From contig NMRA01000482.1 of NCBI GenBank assembly GCA_002633005.1, positions 254,404-318,403 on the forward strand: a stretch of DNA of 64,000 bases, read 5' to 3'. The notes beneath the pieces are model-generated. The model made no database searches. It was not told the DNA's origin and worked only from the letters and a program-made list of their open reading frames with translations. Every line of letters starts with the position of its first letter. Position 1 is the stretch's first letter. The stretch comes from Phoronis australis (Eukaryota > Phoronida > Phoronidae). Below are positions 9,901 to 42,827 of the stretch, in pieces. The position numbers and the translations under genes were made by a program.

Positions 9901-12900
9901 TTTACGCATGGAACCGTAAAGTGGCAGCGTTTTTGAGATTTCTTTTTGGCCATTTATTTCTTGCAAGCTTTGGTCATGACGATGACGGTTCGGTTTCGAT
10001 ATCAATGTACTTTACTTTTTAGCTAAATTTTATTCAAAATACATGATCACGTGACCCTATTAATGTTAGTCTAATAAAAAGTTAAAAATCAAATTCTACA
10101 GATTATCTTCGCTCAGAAATTATGTACTTTTACAGACTTACACTATAATTAAGCTTCGTACCATTGTGACTAAATGCTCAACCTCGACGATGAGGTCCGA
10201 CATGACAACAGAATCCCCCACGCCTAAACGACTGTGTGCTACTTCAAGTGCAATCCAGAAGAACACGCTCGTGACTGCCCAACGTGTTATTTTTGATGTA
10301 CAATACGCTGAGGTGTGAAACTTCACATCGACGACAGCACACGATGGGAAGTTGTACATATAAACACCCAGCATTCCTGGTAGAATCTAGAACATAATTT
10401 ACGTAGGCGGCCAAAGTATAATGATCCACATTGAAAGGGTCTGACGTCGCGAGTTCGGGCCTATTAAGAAAATGGAATGTGTTAGATTTGTCAGCACGTT
10501 TTTGGACTAAATGGAAATTAATTTGCGATTGTTATGAATGATGAGTTGTTTTGAGTAAATTAAGTCCAGAAGTATGGCTTCTGCTCTTGTCTATCCGAAT
10601 ATGGAAGTGTCGCCAGTTTCAAAACACCTCCTTGATCAGTGTCAAACTCTTGGCGCGAATACAGGTACCCTTCAGAAAAGTGGATATTGTCAAAAATCTG
10701 TTTAGTAACGATATAGTTTAACTTCAGTTTCTGGGATCCGGAGTGAAAAGTTAATCGGGATCTGCTATCATATCTCGCTGTACCGGAGTAACCGTTAACC
10801 TGTGATTTTGGGTAAAAAGCGAAGACAAAATCGTAATTTTTAGGCATTTTGGCGTCTCATTTTTTCCGGTAGACCTAGCAGGGTAAGGTGACATGGCATT
10901 GTTGAATTACTTCATGTTTGAGGAAGCCCATCGAATCTATTTAATTTCTGTCAGTTATGCAACGCGTTTTGGTCGTGATATACCGACCCGAAAACCTCTC
11001 CTCATTTTGGGTCGGTAGAAATTCCTGAGCAAACCACAAACCTTTGTTTGGCCGGTATGCCATATCACGCCCGTGTACACATTACCTTGAAAGCGTTAAA
11101 CAGTACACACCATGGATTTTTGCACATTTCGAATTACCGGTGGCCACAGACTAAATGTATGACGTAAAATTTAGCCACATCCATGATTATTTTGTGTCAT
11201 TAGCTCGAAATTTTGATTTCTCTTTCAATTTTGCCAATTTTCATATTTCCCGCCATGTGACATCATGGGTTGAACACAAGAGATCAGCGACTAGCATTGA
11301 ACAACGGCGGAGAGTAGGGAATTTGAAAGCTACAACGATTATGAGCAAGAAATGAACAAATACTATGAAGAAACGTACGAGAATGGTGGCCAGGATGACG
11401 AAATGGGGTTGCACGAAAGCGAGAACGAGTTTGGTATGTTTTCAGCTGCGTACTTTCTACTTTGAGGCCTTACGAACTGAATCCTCCCGCGAGAGAACCG
11501 GCCTCGGGCTCGGCCAACAGACGATCCTGAATAAAGAGCCGATGTTTCTGAATAGTAAATATCGCCCTTTATTGAACCAGGCCTTCATCGTAACATCTCC
11601 TCTGATTGGAGTCGAAACACGACTCCTCAAAGTGGGCAGAACACAGAGTGGCTCCGAACAGAATCGCTTGGTCCACGCTGAGGTCCCACACTCTCGTTTG
11701 GCGCACGAAGCGATGCCAGATGCGCAACTTTGGCGTCCTTCGGAACACCGAGACGTTCTCCGTGTGACTGCTGTTGCTGCAGCCTCCGCAAACACATCTN
11801 CTTTGTTAAATTTTCGTGTTTTTTGTGTTTGTGGCCAGCGACCAGTTAGGCCTAAGGGTAGTCTTGGCGCAAAGCTACTAAGCCTACTAACAAGCTGTAT
11901 TTGACTATAGTCTTCACTGGTAGCTGGCACTGAGGCTAACTAAGGTCTGCCACGGCAGTGTGACACAGGACTAACCAGCCCGTAATTTCATGCAAGTGTC
12001 TGAAACTACCCTTGAATATATGCAGCATTTATCATTTGACCATTTTACTTCGACAAAACAGCTTGCAACCACGTGCATTTACCGTTCGCCAGTGTCTGGT
12101 CTCGATCCGCACCGGGTCCGATAGGCTGCGGTCCCTAGTCTGGCAAAATACTTTCTGTCAAAATTTATTAGCCACATTTCTTCAGCAAATTCCATAAAAT
12201 TGCAGTAGTTTGATTTTATCAAAATTAAGGCGCGCTGTCGATTTTTTTTATCCCCGTTTGCTGGCTGGTAACAGTACAGGCACTGCTCCAGTCGCACTGA
12301 CGGCGTTTTCTCGGCCTGGGTTCCTGAATGAATTGTACTTCCAGGTTCGCGGCAAGTTCAAAATGGCGGTGTTTCTTAGGGTGCGAATCGTGAGTAGCGC
12401 GTTCATTTAAACTGTTTTCGAGTACGGATCGTGTATTAGTTATGGGGTAGGTACTTCTTAGATCCGTATAACATCTTCTAACCATGTAAAAAGGGTTAAC
12501 AACGCGTGAGAGAAGGACTTTAATGACTTATATTTAATTTCAGTTTACATGTATTTCATTTCAAATGATACTTAAACATGTTCAATACCATAGCTTTTCA
12601 AGCTGCGTCCAGTAAATCTTAGGTGTGGTATTTCCTTACGGAAGTTTCATCAGCCCTCTCACGACGCGTTTCTTCTTGGACCTTTTATGTCTCCACCCCG
12701 TCCTTTGTCATATTGGTGGACGCATCAAAATGTCCTGTTTAAACCGCTACCCAGTGACAAACAGCGGCCCAGTTTCCTGACACCACTTAGAGGAATGTAC
12801 AACATTCAAGACAGAATAATGGAAATTTGATGCGACTGCCATTCTACATTCTGCATTTTTAAGAGTCCTATCAGACTCTCGCAGTAGGAAAGGCACACCC

Positions 12901-13232
12901 TATTTTAGAAGCACATGATATACTACCCGATATTCAAAGCAAAAATGAAGGGTATTAACATTTACTGTAATGCGTGAATACGTAGTACATGTATAGGTTT
13001 AATGATGGATCTTCGATCTAAACTTCAGTCATTGCCAGAGGATCGGAATCTAAAACAAGAACAATGAAACAATACTGTATAGAGAAATTGAAAATCACGA
13101 CTTGCAGATACTCTGAAGGAATTCTACAGATTACTGGCACAATTGGGTAAGTGTACAATTTGAGGATGCGTTCTTGTTGTGTGTTAGCGATTCAGGCTCG
13201 CCTTCTCGGGAGGGGGGTGAATTGTCAGATTT
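9901..13232. other. No confident gene
   Basis: Contains the orphan minus-strand frame at 10560-10847 and an N at 11800. Two overlapping open frames at 11365-11930 on opposite strands are read through the N and resemble no family I know. The rest is ordinary A/T-rich intergenic sequence. Confidence 0.4.
10560..10847 (-). CDS. Orphan 95-codon open frame, possibly an exon
   Basis: An ATG-to-stop frame of 95 codons with an ordinary, non-repetitive composition rich in Tyr, Phe, Ser and Lys. I recognise no domain, signal peptide or membrane segment. No flanking exons or promoter were found. In A/T-rich DNA a frame of this length arises by chance fairly often, so this is kept only as a weak candidate. 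Confidence 0.18.
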   Translation of the reverse strand: MPKNYDFVFAFYPKSQVNGYSGTARYDSRSRLTFHSGSQKLKLNYIVTKQIFDNIHFSEGYLYSRQEFDTDQGGVLKLATLPYSDRQEQKPYFWT

Positions 13233-14335
13233 CATGCTGACGAGACTCTAGGTCAAAACTGAAATTAGAAAGTGGCTGCGCGATTATCGGGACGACGAGA
13301 AGGCACCAGCAGTTTTGAAACGATGTACATCAGACAAATGAAGGCCTGTGTTCATTGGACGAGAAAATCGTATGCGCCTAGACGCGTGCTTCACACTACA
13401 TGACCATACAACTATTCACGGTTCATGCGATATTACGGTGAATCGAAATTAGATAATCCTATTGCATGAACAATAAACTTCAGATTTATTTTCGTAGCGG
13501 GGCAAAACATTGCGTCCAGTGTGCATTATGGTTTAAGAAAAGACTACTTCAGTTCCGGGCTATTAATTGCTCCGCGGGATGAATTTAGCTGGATGTGCCC
13601 AAATATGATCAGAACCTAGGAGTTGTGGGCCTTGCCCTTCAGATCGTGTCTGATTGGTTGAAATTGTGTACTTAAGCTTTGTCTCTGTCAGACACGAGAA
13701 GTCCAGTCACAGAGCCCAAGAATTAAGTTAACACCTACACTCTCCGGGCACTTACACCAAATTCCAACTATTTGTGCAGCTTTCGGGCTCCTTCCTGAGT
13801 TGCCAATAGTTTAGCCCCAGCAATTCTCGGGATCAGTCCTCCCGAGCTTGATTGTATCTCACCTTTCGGAACTGAATAACTAAATTGCCCCCGTTCTTAC
13901 ACATACAACTATTAATTAGCTACTAGCTGGCCTGTCCGCCGTGTATGAGAACTGTATAAATCACTATCATACTGTGATATACTAGGTCATGGAACAACTG
14001 GATTGCTTATAAGTGTGAAACATTGTATTTGCATTTTCTTACAATAAACCTATGTACTCTTCATTTCACCAATTATTAGTTTTCAATATCACCCTCAGTC
14101 AGCACCGCGGAGCTCGTAAAATCGGGGCGCCTTTGGTCGTAGATACCGCACCGTTACTCTAGTTACATCCTATAGTCTACAAAATGCATTTAGTTGTGCA
14201 AGAATGTTTAATTGCAGAACAGATCAGGTTAGAGTTTTACAGAAATACGTATAGCTACCAAGTGGTCAACCATTGCCTTCATTCAGGGTTTACAACACGG
14301 TATAGGACTATAGTTGGAGTTTTCAGGCATGGCCG
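13233..14335. repeat. Diverged duplicated block, copy B, with an LTR-like insert
   Basis: Aligns with 1-880 in the same orientation. It lacks the ~260-bp insertion of copy A and instead contains about 550 bp at roughly 13595-14150 that copy A lacks. The insert has 'tataaa' at about 13956, 'aataaa' near 14043 and a 'ggggcgcctttgg' segment, all consistent with a solo LTR. I could not find matching target-site duplications. Confidence 0.55.
13595..14150 (+). mobile_element. Possible solo LTR or LTR-like insertion
   Basis: Starts near TGTGCCC and contains a TATA-like box, an AATAAA followed by T-rich sequence, and a G/C-rich segment resembling the end of an LTR plus primer-binding region. The insertion is defined by comparison with 1-880. 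Exact ends and target duplications are not established. Confidence 0.3.
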
Positions 14336-16357
14336 CGATTTTCAAACGTGGTGACCACTGTTCAAGATCTTATGAGAGGCCGGTACTGAATATGGAGTAG
14401 AGACGGTGTGCTCAACCTCACTTCGACGCTAGACTGTAATTGCTGGGACACCGTTGCGTCGCGCTTGTACTTCTCCTAGATTGACATGAACTTGGAATGG
14501 TCACATCCATGGCATTTGCTCAAGGTCACAATGGTGTAATACTTTGGCATGCGCATGAACCAGACTGAAAAGGATGAAAGTTATCCGACTTGCTTGCTTT
14601 CGCCGGAGTATTGAATCCTGTCCATCATAAGAAATGGTATTCGAGGACGTCAATGTAATTCAACCACTGCCGGGTTCTCAGGAACACTCGATCGTCAACA
14701 AATAATCACCAGGTGGTAATGGACCACAAAATCAACTCTCAAATTTTTCCATAGCCCAGCTGGCTGGTATAAGGCTCATCGACCGCACTGGCAAATTTTG
14801 GCATTTATTAATTGTCACTTCAGTGGACAATCAGATACATGCAGTTGCACATGTGGGATAGTGACAGGCTTACCCCAGCAATGACGATCCGTGGTTGCCC
14901 TTGAGTACCAGAAACTCGCAACAATCATAACCAGTTTGTATTTCTATGCTAACCTTGCAGCATTCACATCTTCCGATTGTTAAAAATGATCTCTCATAGC
15001 CAATGCGACCAGACACTGATATGGTGTGTAACGCGGACTCTCTTTTCCCATACATACCAATAGGTGGCACTTCCAACAAGGTTGCAACATTACCCGGCGA
15101 TGTGATATAATAGTGGATTGTTGCCGCAAGGTAGCAAGTTCCCCAGTCGTCGTTTGGTCGATGGGGTGATCATAATTTTTGCATACTTCACTTGGCCAAG
15201 GGGGTTTGTTGATGCACCAGTGTCATTATATAAAGGCTGTAACTTTCAACACTCTTCAGAAATACGTTTTACTTGCACTTTTATAGCGGGGATCAATGGC
15301 ATGATGTAATTGGCGCGTCGGTCTCCCGTGCATTCCGTTGTTGTTGCTATAGATAACTCTTTCGCTTACAGGTCTTTCTCACGGCATTACCAAGTTGCTA
15401 TTTTCCAGAGGATTGTCTGCCACTCTCAGCGCTGGGTGTAATCTATTTTTAACATCGTTGTCAATGTCTAGACGAATATAGATCTTCCGCCTCAGTTAAG
15501 GTGCCGTCGAAGTAATCGGTTGCTTGCTTCTGTGTCGCGCCGGATGCTCCCTTGTTGACCTCGTGAATGTCATGTGACATTTTACCTGCACAATGGAGCA
15601 GTAGTTGCCGCTTTCTTGCATGATTTTCCTCCAAGTCAGCGAGCCTCATCCTGACATAAGTTTCCCGACTTCATTCCGCCATCGGGAATGATACCAGCAT
15701 TTGTGCTGTCCTCTTAGTCAATATGCTCTTACAAACGCATCAAGAATGTTTTTCGCTGTGCTCAAACTCTTCATTGAAACGGAAATGCAACCCAACAAAC
15801 TTGAAAGTATTCTTATACATTATATGGATGATGCAACAAGGTAATTGTCATGGGTAATTAGGTCCCATCAGAAGCTGGCAGTCAGTGGACAAAAATATTA
15901 ATAGAAAGCTCGAATAACAGGATATTCCAAGAATATTTGTGTGTCATCATTTCCTGTGACCAATCATGTGACATAAATCAAGCCAGGATTCTTCACGTAA
16001 TCCGAATTCCAACATATTTTCTTTGCGCTTGTACTTCGCAACGGTAACTGGTAGGCGTTGCCCGACTGCGCTTGTCGGACCTCTTCATTAGTAATTCAAC
16101 GGATTGCATTGATTTTTTACATTTTAATTATTCTTAGAACAACTGTATTGGACTGTTACGTATTCTATTTATTGTACAAGGTGTGTGTTAAAAATAAGCT
16201 GTATCTAACTATTCTAGATAACAAATGAAGTTCCGCGCCATCCTTCGGTATTGTAATCGGTAGATGTCGCTCTCGATCAATCCGCTCTTTGTTATTAGAA
16301 ACCTAATTATAACACGTCGGTCGAGGGTTATTTGAAAGAGTTGCAAAGTTCAATCTG
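14336..16357. other. Region upstream of LRRC40, no gene recognised
   Basis: Only short open frames on both strands. No TATA box or clear core promoter was seen immediately upstream of the LRRC40 start. Confidence 0.45.
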
Positions 16358-16373
16358 ATGCTTAAATTTGGTA

Positions 16374-36287
<19,914 letters not shown>

Positions 36288-36505
36288 GGTTTCTAACGAT
36301 TAGTTCACTCATTTATTTTGATGTATGTTGCCTGTAACCACCATTAACAATGGTGTGACATGTGTCCCAGAATGTATTCCGTTGCAAGTTTGCAGCAAGA
36401 TAACGCAATACAACATATAATCACTTGAGTGAAAAGAAACTGGCATTATGGCACTCTGGCCATCTAGCAAAATGGCAGCCACGCGAGGTATTGGTATCAT
36501 CATGC

Positions 36506-36511
36506 ATTAAA
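36506..36511 (+). terminator. Candidate polyadenylation signal of LRRC40
   Basis: ATTAAA, the commonest variant signal, lies about 220 bp after the stop codon. No AATAAA was seen in the first few hundred bases of the presumed 3' UTR. Tentative. Confidence 0.25.
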
Positions 36512-38009
36512 AGCAAAGAATTTAATCTCGCTAACTGCTCTCCAGTGTATGTCTTGTATTGATGAAAGATCTCCAATCAAGAGCAGCTGGCGTGAGTCAG
36601 TGATTACGAGTGACATAATTAAACAATTGGTTAACTGTCATAATCGTTCGTCATCCAAAAAAGGTTCAACGTGAGCTTGTTAAGGGAATTAGAATTTTAG
36701 ACACTAGTTTCAACCAATGAGTCTGTTTATTTATCAAATCTTGGAAGATAAAAAACGTTATGGTAATGAACCTTTTCGTGTTTTTTCCCACAAATGGTGA
36801 TGTTTAAATGGTATCAGTGATTTTAAATACATCGTTTCTATAACATCAAATCTCATGTCTGTGTCCGAGGTTGAAACTCAGTGTAAAATAAGGTGTTATA
36901 AAGGGTGCTGAATAGATGCATGGGCTTTTTTTAATTCAGATCTGCTGCAGTCCCATCCCCCATTAAAAATCACTTTGTTGTTTACATCAAACTTTTATGG
37001 CAAACTAGTTAAAAATTTTGCCTTAACCAATTGTCTGTTTTATGGTTGCAAATTTATTTGAGACCTAGCTAGTATCATAGTCCTGGCTCATGTTGAAATC
37101 CAAGCTTTTACTGATTTCAGCATGAGAAGTACTTTTTTTCTTGAGCACTTTTTTGCTATTGGAACTTGTCATCGGTTTAAAAGGTTTGTACAGAATCTGA
37201 GGGTTTGGAATAGTTTTCTTCAAATTCTGAAGTCTGGTAGAATGATGAAATGTAACTTGATATTACCTTTTCACTATGTTAAAGACGAGTCTTGTGTAAA
37301 AATATCATTATGATGTGCCGATTAAAAATATTTTGGACTTAATTACGGAATACTTGTTAGTTGGAAAGTGCTATCGTTGAGTGAATTCACAAATCAATTT
37401 AGCTGATGAAGATTTGTTTCATCTTTAGGAATTATTTGATTTTGGAATTATCAATTTGTTGATTTGATTTCGTGATCATTGAGAAGCATTACAATGTCTT
37501 TCACTAAGTTATAAAATATTAAATTACTATTCCTTAAATGAAATACCTCTTTTTGTAAGAGGCACGTCGCTTGGGTTACGGCATTGCTGATTGACTTTGC
37601 AACAATAGGGCCTGGGTTCTAATCTTTTACTGACTACAAGTAGGATTGGTCAATTCTTTATGTGGTAAGCCTCTCATGGAGTTTTGTTGTAATAGACATT
37701 GAGACTTGACTATTTGTGGCTTTCATGGCAGCTTGACATGCCACTTTAATGGCTGTTGTATGATTAGTGCTGAAGTATTTCAAAAGTTGTTTCTTTACTC
37801 TCCAAATGTTTTATTGGTTTCATCTTGTCTTAGCATTGATTACACAAGGGGCTGGATTATACCAGACAGTTTGGAATGAATAGGGAACTTTCAACTTCCA
37901 TTGTATACCCATTTAACTAACAGAACACATTTACTCAGAAGTAATTCATTCAAGTGAACGCACAACTCATCACCTAGTGATAAATCATGCCATGTTAGCT
38001 AGCCTTTAT
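36512..38009. other. Intergenic, convergent gene ends
   Basis: Lies between the 3' end of LRRC40 (+) and the 3' end of the collagen C4-like gene (-), so it holds both 3' UTRs. No other gene is recognised. Confidence 0.5.
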
Positions 38010-39957
38010 CTAGCGCGTGCAAACGACACACGTGAGTTCCCCACCTTCCTTGTAAGGCGGACAGGGCAAAGCGCCCCCGCAACTGGATTCAACGACATAA
38101 AACAGCGCCCCGTTGTGATTTGCTCGTCCCCCATCTCTCACTTCTGGTGCTCCGTCAACGCAGTCATAGGAACTGCGATAATGATTGTAGGCCTCGGACA
38201 TCAGATACCCGCTGTATTCTTTTGTCCAGCCCCAGGGACAGGTCTTTCTGGCGGGAATCATCACGTGACTTGGTCGATCCTTGGCGAGACAGACTGCGCA
38301 GACGACATCTCCGTCATGTAAAGAATGACCTCGTGTGTTGGTGCTTTTAAATGGGTTGTACACGTTGACTTCGTATTCGGTGCCGTAAATGTAACCTCCG
38401 GATTGAAACCATGTCTTCGTCTGATCAAATTGGGGTTCTCTAGGCAAACATATCTTTGTGCTTCCGCCCCCTTTGTGCGTGTAGTGGGGACCGGCTGCGT
38501 AACCTGAGAAAGACAAATCTTGGTAACAATAATGTGATTGGTATTCATCCGCATATATTGACCCATGTGTTGAAGTACAAAATAATGCGTTAAAAATAAT
38601 TCGAGTGCATCGCACCGCGTGTGTTTCACTGTTGTGCGGGCGAGTTAATGCTTGTAGTGTGCATGTTAGTTATCTGTGTGACTTTTGTCCATGCCGTGTA
38701 CTTTGCAATACTTCATTGTGGAACTCAATACCTCTCAACATTTCTTATTCCTTGGATTCTGCTTAAATGTTCTGCATTGCTAGTGGATCCGCCCAATCCA
38801 TTATGCGCTACAGTGGACAACCATTCCTATTCAAACTCAAGAAACCTCGACTTCCCTGCCCGCGCATGATTCTGTTCTTTTATGGACGCTATTCTCTTAT
38901 CACGGAGACATATTTCACCTCATGAACCATGTTTCGCGCCACTGGGACACATATTTTCCACCCACAAATGGACCCACCGCACTCCTGCACATTACTTCTT
39001 GGCCATAATATTCGTTTTTCGTTCAAGGACAAATGACAAACTCGTTGATAAAGCTGCTGCACTGTTTCGGTTCGTTTCGATAAATAGTTTGAACATCCTA
39101 AGGTCAAGCACAAAATCGTTCGTTACTAGACATACTGTCTGTTATACATTTATCAATTTTCATTGCAATTTTTCCACGCGTTATCAATGCTCGAGTTCAC
39201 GGGATCACCACACGTGAGGGAAATCGACTTGTATTGAACGCAATGTGAGTTCAATAGCATTTTAAACAGTTATCGATACGATTTTCGCAACCACTTTGTG
39301 CATGGACAATTTACAGGCTGTATATCAGATTATGCAAAGTGTCCCGAGAGAAGCGAACGATGTGCGAGGGTGTAGAATAGTTTATGCCAGCAAAAATGGT
39401 GTGCAGCCTAGGTGCTTTGAAGCTTATAGGAGACAAATACCTGTTATTCTTTATTACTTATTGAGCGCCATCATTTTGCTGATTTTGATGTAAGTGTTTT
39501 GCTATTATGTGATGACTGCGTGTATTTCAACAACTTTGACCGTTATTTAAAGGTTCTTGTTAACACTTGTAGCATACCATCATAGAGGAGATGAGAGTGC
39601 TTCGGGCAAACGGTGCGTCCCCATCTCACATACACAGCACCATACCCCGCCTTGTCTCTTGAAATGGTGATCAGTTTTTCAGACTCTGAAATACAAGTAA
39701 TAATCCAGTATATTAAAATATTGTACTGAAAACTGTAATGAGCGATGTTTTGTATTTCAAACGGTACACTAGCTGTTTGAGCTCGAATTTAGATTGAGAA
39801 CGGCTCTGATCCTCGTTTTGTATTTAGGGCGGTACTGAACCAGGTTCCATACTAAGAGCGTAATTGTGTCGTGGTGCGGAACCGTATTTCTTATATGTGG
39901 GTGTCTGTGTTTGTGCGTGTGTGTGTGTGCGCGCGCGTGTGTGTGCATACGTACATG

Positions 39958-40044
<87 letters not shown>

Positions 40045-42782
40045 GCCTGAGTGCCAAAACAAACAGAAGGTTGTACCAACATGCTATAAACAATCCCACT
40101 AAATAAGATTGGTCCAAAACTGTTTCAAACTTTTCGGGAACTGACAATTGTAACGGAACGTTTTGGTGTTTAACATGTTCTCATCGGGCTCTTTGTACTA
40201 GTTTGTTTTCAAGATGTTATTTAATAACACAAATATTTCAACGGGTGCTTATTCTGAGGGAGTTTTTAACACTCTTACAAGGCATATGCAAACAAACGCA
40301 AAACTACAACAAATTAATTAAGGTTGTTTTAAATTATGCGTATCATACTTACTGGAGTTGTTGAGAACTTTATCTAGCACCATCTCTAACTGTTCCGCCG
40401 TCAAACCATCCTTACCCGCAGGTCCATCTCTGCCGTCTCTTCCGTCACGACCTGGTTCTCCCTGGCGTCCACGCTGACATAGGGGGAAGGACCAGCGGTA
40501 CGGCTTAGAACTGGCTATAAGCGGTAAACTACAGTGATGCATCAAACTATCAATGAGTTGATATAAACACGTTGAATTTACATTTGTTACTTAGTGCAAT
40601 TTCAAACAATGAGACCACAATCTCTATTCAATCAAAACCCAGTGCAAAGTCAAGGAATTTGAGTGAAGGTTTACCAAACAGCTAAAATAATCAACTTCTA
40701 TACAGATAACAGCAAAGAATTCCTCGCGACATTAGTTACTGCAGCTAACAATATATTTGATTAGAGCAGTCGACGGAATTCCAACATTTGACGGAAATTT
40801 CAACATCATTAAGCTCATTCTAATTTCGAAACAAAAAATATTTGCACTTGTACCAACTAGATCGAGATTAAGTAAAATTTTACTGAAGAGTCTTCTGGAA
40901 TGTAATAGTAAACACGAAATTCTCACCACTATAGTTTTGATCGCCATACTTGTACTGTATGGAGTCATGATTCACAACTAAACGTCAACCGAAGAAATAG
41001 AATTGTATTGATTTTGTTCAATATTATCTCAACAGCATTAAAATCGGTTGCGTTGGCAGCCTGTCATCATTCCAACCAGCTATTGCCCTGTTCTATGATT
41101 CTGAGACTTTATGTCTCCACGATTAAAGTTAGCATAGCATAGTCGGTAACGCTAACCGTCGCCGCGGAAAAGGGTCATCCATTGGTCGCCAATTTGACCA
41201 GGTTGATTAACATTCTGGTGGTTATGCAACAATCGAAGTGTCCCAGGGAACATCTGAGAATGGTGCAAGTTAGCTGCAACCAATTGTAATCTAAAAGTGC
41301 AAATATTTATCTGCAACTCACGTTCACCTTTCGTTGACGTTTCTCCGCGTTTGGTTTTTCCGTCGTCAGGCGTTGACACTTCACGCGTCACCGTGGAAGA
41401 TTTCTGAATTTGAAAATATTATACCACTTCGGTCGAATTCAAAGTGGAGTAAAATTCCACAAAACTAATGGATGACGCGTTACAAAATCCTGGACACCAG
41501 CGTGGACAGAACGTTCTAGCTCATCTTAACATGTGGATGAAACGGTTTGGCTATTGGCGAAAACAGAGTACCTGCAAGGCTTAGTCGGCACGCGTTAGTT
41601 TTTTAACCCGTTTTCGAGAGCGTAGAGAGGTTTAGCCTACTCTTGTGTGCCAAGATCATTTTGTAATACCACAAGTACAGCACATTATAGAAAAGTATAA
41701 TAAACCATACTAAACCTTGTTTTTTCTTGTTCATAAATACTAATTGAGCAATGCTGTTTTCAGACAAAATTCGCTCGAAGTAATGAATAAATACATGCAA
41801 TTCTTTTGTTCACCGTGAAGCCCTGCATTAGACTTCTTCATTCATGAATTTCAAACGGTATAACGGTATTTTGGAATTGTTTTCTACGTTTCAAGCTTTT
41901 CACACTGGTAACGAAGTAATTGGATTTCAGATGCAATTCTAATTTGGTAGCACCGTCTTTATATAAAAATATTTACATGTAATCAGTCGACGGTGCACTA
42001 AGGATAGTTACAACCATACAATCGCCACATTATCCCCGCGTCAGTATAACCAATTTTCGTGAACGTGTTCTACTGACTATTAGAGTTGTAAAGCTGCATT
42101 TCGCTGCTATTCAGCTGTCAGTGTTGCTTTCTTAACCGAAGAGCTTTGAACTTTAAAACATTACCATGCTCATCCGATCTTAATTTATTCCTGAATAAGT
42201 CGGAAACTCAAGGCACGGAAATGTGCACATTTTCGGAATTTTAAGTTTGAACAACCTTAATAAAAGTTTTTGTGAGGCGCTGATGGATTCGATGGTCTTG
42301 TTCGTAATGAAAATAGAATATTCTATCGTGTTAAGAAACATTGCGAGACTGAATTTATGGGAATAATTTGCCACAATGAATTTATGTTTTTAGCCAGCTG
42401 AACAATGTGTCTTTTACTATAGTGTCATTCAGTCTTCCTCGAACTGCATTTAAATAAAGACTGTGCATAAAATGATACTATTGAGAAATATTCATTTTTA
42501 TGAAGCAGTTTGACTGCGGAAGTTCCTGTATCACCAGTAGATACTTTAAAATAATTTATGAAAATTTTGAGGAGGGTGACAAATACCAACCTCTTCCAAC
42601 TTTGCCAGTTTTGACTCTTGGTAGGTGACCTTTGCATTCAACTGATCAACTTCATTTCTCAGGCCAATCATCAAATCTTTCATTTCCGCGAGCGTCTTTT
42701 CCACACCTGTCTCGGCTGGTGAACTTTCAACAAGTCGAGCCATCAAAATTACCACATGGCAAACAAGCGTTATCAAGGCCAT
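38010..42782 (-). CDS. Short-chain collagen C4-like secreted protein
   Basis: Minus-strand exons: 42591-42782, 40353-40473, 39578-39685 and 38010-38503, joining in frame (304 residues), plus an unplaced candidate at 41322-41403. Exon 1 has a signal peptide (MALITLVCHVVILMA) and a heptad-like coiled coil. The 40353-40473 exon has a short Gly-X-Y run (GRQGEPGRDGRDGRDGPAGKDG). The last two exons form the C-terminal domain, with 'VYVRWGR', 'HYTHKGG', 'CAVC', 'MIPARKTCPWGWTKEYSGYLM', 'DGAPE' and the closing 'GGELTCVVC'. This layout matches invertebrate proteins annotated as short-chain collagen C4-like, related to sponge short-chain collagens. The likely role is a secreted trimeric matrix or mucus protein; this is inferred. 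The donor choice for exon 1 is uncertain (GAG|GTTGGT keeps frame; a better GTATTT donor is 4 nt on). Confidence 0.85.
39912..40043. repeat. 132-bp alternating purine-pyrimidine tract (GT/GC/AC)
   Basis: A (GT)n/(GC)n segment, a mixed 'gcatacgtacatgcat' centre and (AC)n from 39961 to 40043 form one unbroken purine-pyrimidine alternation, the classic Z-DNA-prone pattern. It lies in the intron between the third-last and second-last exons of the collagen C4-like gene and generates spurious Cys/Val and Thr/His frames on both strands. Confidence 0.95.
41322..41403 (-). CDS. Candidate extra exon of the collagen C4-like gene
   Basis: Flanked by 'aaattcag' and GTGAGT, it encodes a hydrophilic Thr/Lys/Glu/Gly-rich stretch open only in phase 0. 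At 82 nt it ends in phase 1, while the collagenous exon at 40353-40473 is read in phase 0. It therefore cannot join directly and needs another small exon, an alternative transcript, or a sequence error. Confidence 0.35.
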
Positions 42783-42819
42783 TTTGACACGTACAACGAC
42801 ACTTGACTTAAACTGGTTC

Positions 42820-42827
42820 TTTTATAG
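42820..42827 (-). promoter_or_regulatory. TATA box of the collagen C4-like gene
   Basis: CTATAAAA on the minus strand, 38-45 bp upstream of the ATG at 42782. With a start site ~30 bp downstream, the 5' UTR would be only about 10-15 nt. Confidence 0.5.

Noticed and set aside
11365-11930. Overlapping long frames on both strands (179 and 157 codons)
   Set aside because: Both are read through an N at 11800, oppose each other in a more G/C-rich stretch and match no family I know.
37977-38321. 114-codon plus-strand frame
   Set aside because: Antisense shadow of the last exon of the collagen C4-like gene.
39769-40147. Cys/Val-rich and Thr/His-rich frames
   Set aside because: Translations of the CA/GT microsatellite on both strands.
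40757-40981. 74-codon plus-strand frame with 'IPTFDGN', reminiscent of some gag proteins
   Set aside because: Too short and the similarity too weak. It lies antisense in an intron and has no neighbouring retroelement motifs.
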